A DNA stretch of 64,000 nucleotides from assembly GCA_034509755.1 (NCBI GenBank), contig CM067550.1:7371001-7435000 (forward strand), given 5' to 3'. This document shows positions 33,641 through 44,699 of this stretch, in pieces; position 1 is the stretch's first letter, and each line of letters opens with the position of its first letter. A program made the translations under genes and the position numbers. This DNA comes from Anisodus tanguticus. Taxonomy: Eukaryota; Streptophyta; Magnoliopsida; Solanales; Solanaceae. The notes under the pieces were generated by a model that saw only the letters and a program-made list of their open reading frames with translations, did no database searches and was not told where the DNA came from.

Positions 33641-33951
33641 AGAAATAATCTCTTGATTATTTTCATTGATTGAAATGTTATATATACAAGATACATATTT
33701 TTATAATAGGAGAATCTAATTCATACTCTACTCCTAAAACCTTATTATACTTGAATACTAAATATACAATTATGGTAATACAAATATTATGGTAAGCGTA
33801 CAATACTAATTACATCACAATATTACCTAAACTAGGAGACTACAATATTACCTAAATATGTACACCACATACGGTTTACCTATGGAATCCGAGAGCAACA
33901 ATATACATAATATACATATGTATATCGTGTGTACATTATGTAGATTTAACA
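33641..33951 (-). repeat. 3' LTR of fragment F
   Basis: The minus-strand TG start follows the PPT. The PBS-side end is homologous to the LTR of A at 2360-2460. Rich in TATAC-type motifs, as in A. Confidence 0.7.
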
Positions 33952-34550
33952 CACCCCCGTAGTCATAGCGGGCGGTCTTCGAACGCTGAGATTGTCCCTA
34001 AAATTTTCAAAAAAGACCGAGGCAAGACCCTTTGTAAAGATGTCGGCAATTTGATATCTTGACGGGACATGGCGACGCGTACCTGACCACGAGCAACCTT
34101 TTTGCGGACAAAGTGAATGTCCATCTCGATATGTTTAGTGCGCTGGTGTGAACCGGATTACCAGAAAGGTAGATGACACTAATATTATCGCAATAAACCA
34201 ATGTTGCTTTCTGAATAGGTGAATGAAGCTCCAATAGCAAATTACGTAACCAACATAATTTCGAGACCACATTAGCTACCCCGATACTCGGCCTCGGTGC
34301 TGGATTGGGAAAATGTCGACTGACGTTTTGCAAACCATGAGACCAGGTTATTGCCAAGAAATATACAATAGCCAGACGTAGACCATCTAGTTTCTGGACA
34401 GCCACCCCAATCAGCATCCGTATACGAGACAAGTCTGGACGTCGAGGAAGGATATAAATGCAACCCTTAGTCAAGTATACCCTGAATATATCGAATGATG
34501 CGTTTGAGTACATTCATCTGCTCAATTGTGGGATCAAACAAGGCCACAAT
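33641..34550 (-). mobile_element. 3' fragment of an A-type copia element (F)
   Basis: Left part 33641-33951 is a 3' LTR. On the minus strand it starts TGTTAAATCTACATAATG after a PPT-like run of G and ends ATTATTTCTTT, and it matches the 5' LTR of A. To its right, in reverse, come the RNase H and the end of RT: SYTDADWGGCPETRWSTSGY, SQSSTEAEYRG and DPTIEQMNVLKRIIRYIQG. At about 34,550 it runs into gypsy gag sequence, so its 5' part is missing. Confidence 0.8.
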
Positions 34551-37500
34551 CGACCTTCTATTGGGATACTCACTAGCAATATGAATATTGAATGGTAGAA
34601 GGACGAGGAAAGTTGGGTTTAGCATTATTACCTCCTTTAGCCTTGTCTTCAACTTTGGTTTTGTAATCGAACTTGGCTTGGGGAGTTTGAGAGTTGATTT
34701 TGTGCTTTTTCCACTTATCTTTGCTTTTGCTCCATGATGAGGACGAAACACTCTTTGCCTTATAGGATTTCTCCATTTTCAAATCCGCTTCAACTTTGGT
34801 GGCATCATGGAAGGCATCCTCAAGTATAGCATAGGATTGGAGCCTCATAGGCTTGGAGATATCATAGTTTAAATTAGCTACAAACCGGATGATTGTGTAG
34901 TTTAAGTGCTCTTATGATTTTTGACTTCAATCTAAAATTCTCAAATTCATCGAAGTATTCTTCAACACTTTTACTACCTTACCTCAATATGTACACCCGC
35001 TTAAGGACATTTTGATAATAGTCATTCGTCACATATCTTGTTTCCATAAGCTCAATCAATTTTTGCCACCAAGTAGATGCATATCCCTCAAATTGTGTAA
35101 GGGCATATTTCGCTTTTAATGCATCTGAAATATTGTTGGTGAAGAAGATCCTCTCACTTTGCAATTTCCACTCTAGGAACTCTTCCAGATCACTTCCACC
35201 CTTGAACTTAGGAAGTTCCACTTTGATAGTATGTAAGTTGCATTCATGATCACCCTGTCTTTCCGACCTTGCCATCTTAGTTGGTCATCATGACCTTGCC
35301 ATCATACCTGATCATCTTGACCTTTCCATATACCCCATTCGTCAAAAGGTCTATCTCTACCTCTACCTCCTCTCCCACCTCATCCCCGATTAGCAACATT
35401 TTTTGTCTCCCTCCAACTCGTGGTTCCTCCTACCACATTTCATTCTCCTCAACTCCTTATTTAAAATGGGGATTTTGGTAATGGTATGGAAATGGTTCTC
35501 GGTGAAGTTTTATAGTGTTGGTGCATATAGGTTCATTTAGGAATTGTTGAGTTGGGTGTTCATTTGGGGATTGTTAGGTTGAGTGGCTCTCAGGGACACT
35601 TGTGGTAGATTTCCATCTTGATAGAGTGGATAGAATTGTGGTTGAGTGTGGGAATTTGTTTGCCCCGCTTGACCCAAGGCGTCAACATTTGGGTGAGTAG
35701 AAAGGGGAATTGAGGTTGATGGAATGACGCTAGTATATGGATAGCACAATGCTTGAAATTGTCCTGGGGTTATAGTAGGTGAAGTGTTGGGGTTCCGACT
35801 TGATTCATTACCAACATTCGCATCTCCACCAACCAATTGGGGAGTGCCCAACCTACTCGTTTGCTCCATACTATAAATCCTAGTACCCATCGTTTCAATC
35901 CTTGAACTCATAGTCCTCATTTCCGAGCTCATTCTCACCAATTCCCTAGCTATAAAATCCATAGGGTTCTCCCCTTCTTGGGGTTGTCATCCGGTGGTTG
36001 ACATAGTACCTACAAATGCAACAAACAAGTTAGAAATAAAAGTCCACACGTCACTCTTCATGACTACTCTCTCCTCACATCACTCAAGCACTCTTGGAAG
36101 GTTGTAATGAATCTATGTTTGATTAAGCACACACGGTTTGCTTAGCCTAGTGAAGGAATGGATTCTTGTTAAATATAAAGTCATATGACTCAAAATCTAA
36201 CGGACAGAGTGAAAGAAGTTCAACGAAATAAAACAGAAAAACTTTAAAAAATTAGCACGAAATGAAAAAGTGGGATGCAAGAACTAATTAACAATCAAAT
36301 ATGTCAATTACTTGATGTTAATAGTATGGAGATTCAAAGAAGTGAAAAGAAATGGATTCCGAAACGAAATGGAATCACAAAACATGAAAATCCTGTTCTG
36401 CGAAAACCTAAGCCAAACTGTGGCTCGCAAACCTATTTTGTGACCTGTTTTGCGATCGCAGATTGGTCAGCCCGAATTTCTAACTCACAGTGTAAATCTA
36501 CGATATATAGGTCCCGATGGGTTCTATGACCCGCAAGTCAGTTCGGTGGCCTACAGAATGGTCCGCATAATCGGCATGTAACTTTGAATTTTCTGACGCG
36601 AATCTGCCTTGTGATATGTGCACGCGTCCTTTTGCTGATTATTGCCTGCCTTTTTATCGACTTGGGCCACTTTCTTTAAATTTTTACTATTTTTGACCCA
36701 AAAACACCTTTACAACTTTTTCCTTAGGTTTTTTGGATCAAATACCACCTTTTGGTCTTTTTCTTCACATGAACTTTATGAACTTTGTGGTATAATTCAA
36801 ATTTCCAACTAGTATCAAATCAACTCCAATTTTGCTCAAACTATTCCTCTCAACAAGGAGAACAAAATCCAATAACTTTTGAAGTCAATAGGATACTAAT
36901 TCCAATAGACCTCTTTGGTGTTCTTCACGGATGAAGGTCCTCCAATAATGTTCTAACTTAAATTAGCTCCAAATCATTTGAAAGTTTGATATGTGATAGA
37001 TTCAACCTCTAGGAGTTCAAATCTATCAATAGAAACACCAAATTCAAATACCAACTCAATTTTTTGTGATGTTTCAAATAAGAACCTAGGATTGAGAATT
37101 GTAGAAATAAATCTCTAACCTAAACTCTGATACCAAATGATACGATTCCTAAAGGGGAAACTCTAGAAATCAACAACAAAATTAAAATACGGAAATTAAG
37201 ATAAAAGGTGTTACAAATGATGAAAACCAAAAATAATAATGAGTATATTAAACCCAAAACGTCAATTAGATTGTTCAAACAAGCACCTAACCTATAAGTT
37301 GATTGATTCCACTAGTGAGCAATGCTCAAGTATGAATCACAAGCGAGATCCAACACAACCTCACAATTACACTAAATTATGCTAAGAACTAAGAACTAGA
37401 GATAACCTATCACTACAATACTAATTCTCTCAAGGAGTTTTTATCATCAAAACAAGCTAAGTGTAAAATAAGAATAAGGGTCCTATTTATACTACTTCTT

Positions 37501-37851
37501 ATTACAAGCTTGGCCTAAAAGTAACCAAAGACCCAATTTGCAAAAGTAACCAAAATTGACAAAGTCGACCCGCTGTCCATTTTTGCGATCCGCAGTCCAG
37601 GACTGCAACCGCAGAGACTGAAGTGCGACCCTTACTGTCAGTCGCAGAGTGGTCCTGCGGCTGGTCTAGTTCCTTCCGCTATCTCTTCTTCATTGCATGC
37701 GATCCTCCAGATATTGTACACTTGTGTGCGCATCCTTTCAAGTGCTTCCAAGGATCTCTTGTGCATGAACATTGCTTGAATAACTTGTAGTTCCTTATCT
37801 TGGCTCAGAGTAAAGGGTATTGAGCTTGGGGTGATCCCCGATATCATATCA
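34550..37851 (-). mobile_element. Ty3/gypsy relic: 5' LTR, leader and gag
   Basis: Reverse strand. 5' LTR 37138-37851 (minus-strand start TGATATGATATCGGGG, end AATCGTATCA), then a primer-binding site, TGGTATCAGAG (37126-37136), a long leader, and gag. The N-terminal part (35,962-35,537) starts MDFIARELVRMSSEMRTM. The capsid (35,275-34,979) has LPKFKGGSDLEEFLEWKLQS and YALTQFEGYASTWWQKLIEL, typical of gypsy retrotrans_gag (PF03732). A zinc knuckle remnant (IQYSYC...HIASEYPNRR) ends at about 34,550. No protease, RT or integrase remains. It lies inside element H, whose pol resumes at 37,852. Confidence 0.85.
37138..37851 (-). repeat. 5' LTR of the gypsy relic
   Basis: Terminal TGATA...TATCA and an adjacent primer-binding site define it. 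No second copy survives, so length rests on these signals and on the return of the H coding sequence at 37,852. Confidence 0.65.
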
Positions 37852-39390
37852 CTTTTCCAATTATCTTAGTTATAGTACACTCTAAACCATTTGTCAAGCC
37901 TTTCTAAATGCAGTTTCTACTGAGATCGAGTCTAAATCTTATGATATTTCTATGAAGGATATAATATGGGTTGAGGCCATGCAGTCTGAGACTGATGTCT
38001 TGGTTCAGAATCACACTTGGGTGGTAGTTGATATGCCCAAAGGCAAGGTACTCATTGACTGTATATGGGTATATAAGATCAAGTATAATTCCAATGGTAA
38101 AGTGGAGAGGTTCAAGGACAAACTTGTAGCCAAGGGATACAATCAACAATAAGACTTGCATTATTATAAGACCTTTTCTCCTTTTGTCAAGATAGTTACA
38201 GTAAGAGTTGTTATTGCCTTGGCTGTTATAAATTAGTGGTGTCATTATCAAATGAATGTCTATCATACATTTTCGCAAGGGAATTTTAAAGAGGAGGTTT
38301 ATATGCAATTGCCACTTAAATTTGATAGTTGGAGGGAAGGGGGAGGAATAAGGGTTGCAGGCTCCTCAAATCCCTTTATGGTCTCACCAAACATCAAGAC
38401 AATGGAACTTGAAACTTACTACTACTCTTATATCTGCTAATTTTTGTTCAAAGTCAGCAAGATCATTCATTGTTTACACTGAGCATGTTTGGGAAATAGG
38501 TGATTGTCCTTGTTTATGTGGATGACATCCTAATAACAGGTGATAATAAAAGTTTGATCTAGAAGACTAAAGACATATTGCATAAGGCTTTTAAGATCAA
38601 GGACCTTGGTACCCTTTATACAGGTCCCAGAAGGGAATTTTATTATGTCAAAGAAAGTATGTGTTGGAGCTTATAGTTGAACTTTGGCCTGGCAGGATCT
38701 AAGTCTGCATTACACAATTGGAATAAAGAACTCACAAGTTTTGAGTATGATCAGCTTTGTAGAACTCAAGAAGATCCATTGTTGGATGATATAAAAGGAT
38801 ATCGAAGGTTAATAGGGAAACTACTCTATTTGACACTAACCAAACCAAATATAGCTTATAGTGTTCAGACTTTGAGTCAATTAATGCAGAATCCAAAGAA
38901 GTCTCACTTAGATGCAGCTTACATGGTGGTAAAATATGTCAAAAATGAGCAAGGATTAAGAATTTTACTGAATACAGAAGGTGAAGCATCCTTGATAGCA
39001 TATTGTGATGCTGATCGGGCAAGCTGTCCAAACTCAAGAAAATCAGTTACATGATATCTTGTAAAGTTTGGGGTTCATTAATCTCATGGAAGTAAAAAAA
39101 AACATAGTACAATGGCAAGGAGTTCAGCATAGTCAGAGTATAGAAGCATGACTTTGACAGTATTAGCAATGCAAATAGCAAACAATCTTGTGTTTCATGA
39201 GAGAACGAAACACATAGAGATTGATTGCCACTTCATAAAGGAGAAAGTACAACAAGGTCTGATTCATTCTGAATATGTTCCAACCGGAGAGCAAGATGCA
39301 GATTTATTAACAAAAGGACTTGGTGGAGTTCAACATTATCGTTTGTTGTTCAAGTTAGGAGTTTTAAATGTTTTCTCACCATCTAGCTTG
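37852..39390 (+). pseudogene. RT-RNase H relic of element H
   Basis: Starts in the linker before RT (FSNYLSYSTL, QAFLNAVSTEIESKSYD), then the RT start KDIIWVEAMQSETDVLVQNH, IWVYKIKYNSNGKVERFKDK and LVAKGYNQQ with a stop. The catalytic YVDDILITGD is at about 38,516. LIGKLLYLTLTKPNIAYSVQ and KKSHLDAAYMVVKYVKNEQG follow, then RNase H with AYCDADRASCPNSRKS and the end HIEIDCHFIKEKVQQG, DLLTKGLGG. Stops and frameshifts occur at 38,150, 38,440 and 39,050. Confidence 0.88.
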
Positions 39391-39398
39391 AAGGAGGG

Positions 39399-39644
39399 TG
39401 TTGAAATGATAATGCAGACAGTGACATATTTGTAAATACAGAGAAATGTAGGGAGTTGCTAGACAAATTAGTGAGTCGGTTAGTTGCCTATATATTATAC
39501 ATGTAGATTAAATATTTTACTATTCTATTCACTTGTAATCAGATTGGAATATTTCTCAATACACAAGCAGTTGATATTTTGTGTTGGCTTCAATATCTTC
39601 ATTCATGGATCTAGCATTTTCCACTACAATGATGAAATTTAACA
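39399..39644 (+). repeat. 3' LTR of element H
   Basis: Begins TGTTGAAATGATAATG after the PPT AAGGAGGG and ends AAATTTAACA, followed by the AGTTT duplication. Confidence 0.9.
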
Positions 39645-39649
39645 AGTTT

Positions 39650-41298
39650 ATTGAATCTAAACGAAAAAGAAGACATAAAGAACAAGACCATGTTGGATTA
39701 CAACAAGCGCAACTGTGCAAATTGGGATTAAGGTGTAGCAACAGATAACTAATCATGCTAAATTGTTTTTTTCAAGATTTTGAACTGACACTAATGTTAG
39801 TGACAATAAATGAGGTTACACTTTTGTTTCAATTTTCTTTGTCAATTGTAATGATTAAATAAATAACAAAACTTCACTAGTAAGCGATTAATTATAACTT
39901 AATTACTGAAATTACTAAGGCAACCAAACAATGTATGGTCAACATAAATGTTATGCTCAAGAAAATAGTAATGAATTTTACTTGTTCATACAATAAGCAT
40001 TTTTTTATCGGATTCCCCCAAAGGACGTAGGACAAGGCATTGACTTTTAAAAAAAAGTTATTTTAGCTTGGTCGTCATGTATGATAAAATAAGAAGCTTA
40101 AACGAATAATAAATCTATCACAATCGTTTTCTTGACATTTACCAACTATAACATAAATCTTGCCTAAACTAATATTATCCGTTAATCTTAATGGATAAAA
40201 ATCCAGTAATTTATATAGTTTGTGTGTTTATTTAAGCATATTTCCTAATCCACCACACAATTAACCACGATTTCTCATACTTAGTTATATTAATTTTAAT
40301 TTTTTTCCATACCTAATTCTTCTGACCAAAATGTTGTTAAATACTTTAAAACGGCTTAATCTATTTTCATTATAAAATCACTAACGAAATCCCATTAAAT
40401 ATGTCAGCATTTAATTAACTTTAATAAACAGAAGAAATATTGCAATTTAAATAAGAGAAAGCTAATATAGCAACATTGAATTATTTGTACAAGGCTGTAA
40501 GTTTGACGGCGATCATATCTATTTTGAGATATGACTAATCAATTAAGGCTGATGGACTCGGGGGCGGAGAGAGAGTATTCATTACCGGTTCACATTAACT
40601 TAATATTTTTATTTTTATTTTTATATTTGTATTACGAAATACATTTAGAGTATGTTTGGATAATTCAGTGCATTAGAAAGCGCAATTAGGAAAGAAATTG
40701 GAGAGATGCCGCAGAAGTTAGCTTTTCAGGTAGGTCACCGAGGGTGAGAATAAGCTCTTCATCTGATCGCTAGAAATTTCTTTATCGATTAAAGAAAGTA
40801 GCACGGATGAAAGCTCTCCCACCTTCGTAATGTAGTTGCTATCCTTCCAATGATTTTCCTTGTCGAAAAGTATTTAGAAGATGACATGGATGAGAAGCAT
40901 CGAAGACAAGCTGTTCGAGAATCCTTTGCTTGAGAGGTTTAAAATGCTCGACTATATGTTTTTAAGCTAAAATAGGTTTAAATAAAAAGTGTTTATAAAC
41001 ACTTTTTTTAAGCCAAAATAAATTAAGTAAAAAGTCATAAGTTAAGATTTCTAACTTGTGACTTATAAACCATACATTATAAATCTATCCAAACAGGCTC
41101 TAAATATGTACAAATAATTTTGGAAACTTAATAACTATGATGACTATGAATTTGGTGTCAAATTCAGAATCTATAAACTTCAAATTATGGCTCCATCTCT
41201 ACTTATGGTATGTCCCTTACACCATAAAATGATCATTTCTTGTAAAAGAAAAAGAATTTATTTTCTTCTTAAGTTCGGTTACATGAAAGATTTTAAGT

Positions 41299-41329
<31 letters not shown>

Positions 41330-41875
41330 ATAAGAACTTTTACAATATTTCTAGGTCATTCAAAAATATTTATAAGTAATTTTTTAAAATATGAAATTTG
41401 TAAACTAAAACTCCGCGAAACAATTTCTTTTTTAATAATTCTGTAATTATTAAGCTCAATATTATATTCTCTCCATCTCAAATTATATGTCATGGTTATT
41501 AAAAATAGTTATCTCAAAATATTTATCATTCTAAAAATTTAGATATAATTAATTATTTTTTCTCAATTTATATTTAGTATAATTTTGTCATAAATCGAGA
41601 TAACATATGAAGTAAATAAGTAAAAATTTAATAAAAAGTGATTTATCTTAAATGTAAATAAGGCTAAAATAGGTCAAATATCCTTCCTAACTAGGATTTC
41701 CATAAAGGTGTTCACTTAACCTTTATTTTTTAAGTAAAAAAGAGTGTTCACTTAACAAATCAAGATATAATTCTTACTTTTTTAGATTTGTCATTATTAA
41801 GTATTAGGTAGACAAATCTCAATACATATTTAATTAGAGACATTTTAGTCAAATCATCTATTTTTATCTAGAAAT
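39650..41875. other. Intergenic, AT-rich
   Basis: No gene recognised. It contains a (TA)n microsatellite (about 41,299-41,325), a partial copy of the 28.1 kb inverted-repeat element (about 41,097-41,207) and a partial MITE from about 41,472 (CTCTCCATCTCAAATTATAT) related to the MITE at 57.1 kb. A stretch at 40,690-40,930 has a more even base composition but only broken frames. Confidence 0.5.
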
Positions 41876-44043
41876 TGTTGGAAATTAGCCTTGGCGGGAG
41901 TTGCGACCGACCAACTTTAACGGCTTAAACACTAGTGTTACGCATGTTGGAGAATCCGGTTCTTCACACGTGCATAATCTACTAAGTACGTAGATAACCG
42001 TAGGGCCAAGAATAGTCAAATTTCATTGAGAAATGAAAGAGATATTGGTTCACGAAGTGAGGTGTTTGAAGCATGGAAAAGTGTTGTATTGTGATCAATT
42101 CTCCCTCATCGGTGGAGGAAGAATGAATTGTTTTGTTTATAAGTCTCAAAGTTGGTTTGGGGTTTGGGACCCCAAGAGGTATCCCATGTGTTTAAAGGAG
42201 GGAGGACCTAGATGTGCTTCGGTTCAAAGAAAGGCCACACGCGCGCCGCGCCGCCCGCCCGTCCGTCCCGTCCGTTCCGAGTTCTCGGGTTCTCGAGGTC
42301 TCGGGTCAGGGTCGTGGGTCGTGGCCTCGTGCTTCTTCCGATATTATCTTTTTGGATCGAGGACTTTGCCATAGAACTTGATACCTAAATATGTACGGTT
42401 TGAACCGAGAATTCTTTCATATGTACAGTTTGGTCCTTGAAGTTTCTAGAAAGTCAGAATTGGGCAGAGATATCAGAAACGCCACAACACTCAATTCAGC
42501 CATTTATTTTGGTTGAATTACTCCTCCTAAATGGCCAATCCGTTGCACATCTTCACCATTTATTTTGGTGGTATTACTACCTCCATAATGGCCATTACTT
42601 GGCCAGTAATGACACTTATGGAGGCAGTTCAACAGCCCCTCCTCCAAAACGGACAAAACATTACGAAGAAGAAAGTAAGAGAATTTGTTGTGTTGGTACT
42701 ATTGACTTGGCTTACACTAAACACTGACGGTTCAAGACATCACGTTCACCGCACAGTAAGTAAGTCTGATGGTATTTAACTATGAAAGGTTCAAAGCTGA
42801 TGCTACCTCTCCTTATGCAACATCGGTCCGTTGAAAATTGTTGGAAATTAGCCTTTGGCGGGAGTTGCGACCGACCAACTTTAACGGCTTAAACACTAGT
42901 GTTACGCATGTTGGAGAATCCGGTTCTTCACACGTGCATAATCTACTAAGTACGTAGATAACTGATAATCGTAGGGCCAAGAATCGTCAAATTTCATTGA
43001 GAAATGAAAGAGATATTGGTTCACGAAGTGAGGTGTTTGAGGCATGGAAAAGTGTGGTATTGTGATCAATTCTCCCTCATCGGTGGAGGAAGAATGAATT
43101 GTTTTGTTTATAAGTCTCAAAGTTGGTTTGGGGTTTGGGACCCCAAGGGTATCCCATGTGTTTAAAGGAGGGAAGACCTAGATGTGCTTCGGTTCAAGGA
43201 AAGGCCACACGCGCGCCGCAGCCCGCCCGTCCCGTCCGTCCCGTCCGGTTCCGGGTTCTCGAGTTCTCGAGTCACGGGTCGTGGGCTGTGGCCTGTGCTT
43301 CTTCTGATATTATCTTTTTGGATCAAAGAACTTTGACATATGTACAGTTTGATCCCTAAAGTCTCATATGTACAGTTTGAACCAGAATTCTTTCATATGT
43401 ATAATTTGGTCCCTGAAGTTTCAAGATGTACAGTTTGGTCCCTAAAGTTTCCAGAAAGTCAGAATTGGGCAGAGAGATCAGAAACGCCACAGCACTTAAT
43501 TCAGTCATTTATTTTGGCTGAATTACTCCTCCTAAATGGTCAATCCGTTGCACATCTTCACCATTTATTTTGGTGGTATTACTGCCTCCATAATGACCAT
43601 TACTTGGCCAGGAATGGCACTTATGGAGGCAGTTCAACAGCCCCTCCTTCACCTATATAAAGAACTCCTTGCACCATTGTTGAGAAACTAACAAAACAGA
43701 AAAGCAGACGAAAAACAGAAACATATTTCAGTCTTCTTACATCTTCCAAGCATCATTTCATTACTCAAAATTCTTCACGGTAGCATTTGAGTTTCCTTTG
43801 CTCAAGTGTTCATTTGCTGTTTTATCTTGGGAGACAATTGTCCAGGATGTAGAAAGAATACATACGGGGCAATATTGTCTTAAAGACAAAGTGCAAACAC
43901 TCGACTCAGCATACACAAAAATAGTTCCAGTTTTCTTGTTCAAGTATTGTAATTTCAGTTTGTGGTTGAGTTGTAATTTCAATTCTTGTATACTTAACAA
44001 CTTGTAATTTCCGTTTCCTGCATCCTTTGTAACTAACAGAAAT
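41871..44043 (+). mobile_element. Collapsed X-family element: two LTRs, TSD GAAAT
   Basis: Two direct copies of the X LTR lie head to tail. The first (41,876 to about 42,632) lacks its R/U5 half. About 200 unmatched bases follow (42,633-42,838). The second is complete (42,839-44,038). The duplication GAAAT is found only at the outer ends (41,871-41,875 and 44,039-44,043), while the bases before the second copy are AAAAT. The pair is therefore best read as one insertion whose internal region and part of the 5' LTR were deleted. Confidence 0.8.
42839..44038 (+). repeat. Complete X-family LTR
   Basis: Starts TGTTGGAAATTAGCC and ends TTTGTAACTAACA. It has a GC-rich tract with CACGCGCGCCG (about 43,207), an array of the GTACAGTTTGGTCCC-type unit (43,330-43,450), the TATA box CTATATAAAG (about 43,653-43,662), and the R/U5 block ACGGGGCAATATTGTCTTAA shared with G and the solo LTR. 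Confidence 0.88.
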
Positions 44044-44699
44044 TAATATTTTTTTAAGGAATATACAAAGGGCTATCAAGAGGCATGTAAAACACAAAGC
44101 CGCCAGATAATTTGAGGCAGAGTGAGTAAGCATGTTTACTTTTAAAGTTTCATCTCAAATCTCTTTTTAAGTCGATGAATCAAACAAAGCATAAAACTGA
44201 ATACTTCAGTAATTATTTCCTTTTATAATTTCAACTAATAACCAAATGTTAATTAATAATGTTCGTGATACATTTTTTTTTTAATTTATTTAAAAAAGAA
44301 TGATATATTTTTTATTTTATAATAATTTAACTTTAACTTTTATCTTTTAAGCTTAATGATATGATATATAACTCAAAGCTATTTTTGATTTATTTTATAT
44401 CATAAAATTTAAAAATATTTTTTTATTTCTAAGACTCCGAATTAGATTATATTACAATTTACGAAGAAAATGATATAAAAATAGGTAAAATATATAACTG
44501 ACATTTCAGCTGCGCTTTTTGTCTTTTTTCCTCTCACACACAAGCACAACACAAACATACAGAGTCACTGTTCCACATTCACTTTCTCTCATTCCTTTGA
44601 TCTATAAAGCATCATAAGTTCCCTCTTCATAACTACACTAATGTAACAAACAACTACACTTGTCTCATATTTTCTCAGTTTTACCATCTTAAAAAAAAA
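44044..44699 (+). promoter_or_regulatory. Upstream region of the FORKED/VAB-like gene
   Basis: AT-rich sequence between the X element and the start codon. A TATA-like TATAAAG lies at 44,603-44,609, about 90 bases before the ATG; a CT/CA-rich stretch (44,520-44,600) precedes it. The run of A just before the ATG is in the leader. Transcription start was not determined. Confidence 0.35.

Larger units (their letters stand above)
29747..39649 (+). mobile_element. Copia element H, 9.9 kb with nested insertions, TSD AGTTT
   Basis: 5' LTR 29752-29985, primer-binding site TGGTATCAAAGC (29986), gag start (30102), gag/protease pieces, RT and RNase H (37,852-39,390), PPT AAGGAGGG and 3' LTR 39399-39644. 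The exact 5-bp duplication AGTTT is at 29747-29751 and 39645-39649. The inside is interrupted by an LTR-like insertion (30,309-31,885), an X-family LTR (from 32,620), an A/F-type copia fragment (33,641-34,550, -) and a Ty3/gypsy relic (34,550-37,851, -). The host frame resumes after them in the expected order; most of the integrase is missing. Confidence 0.92.
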
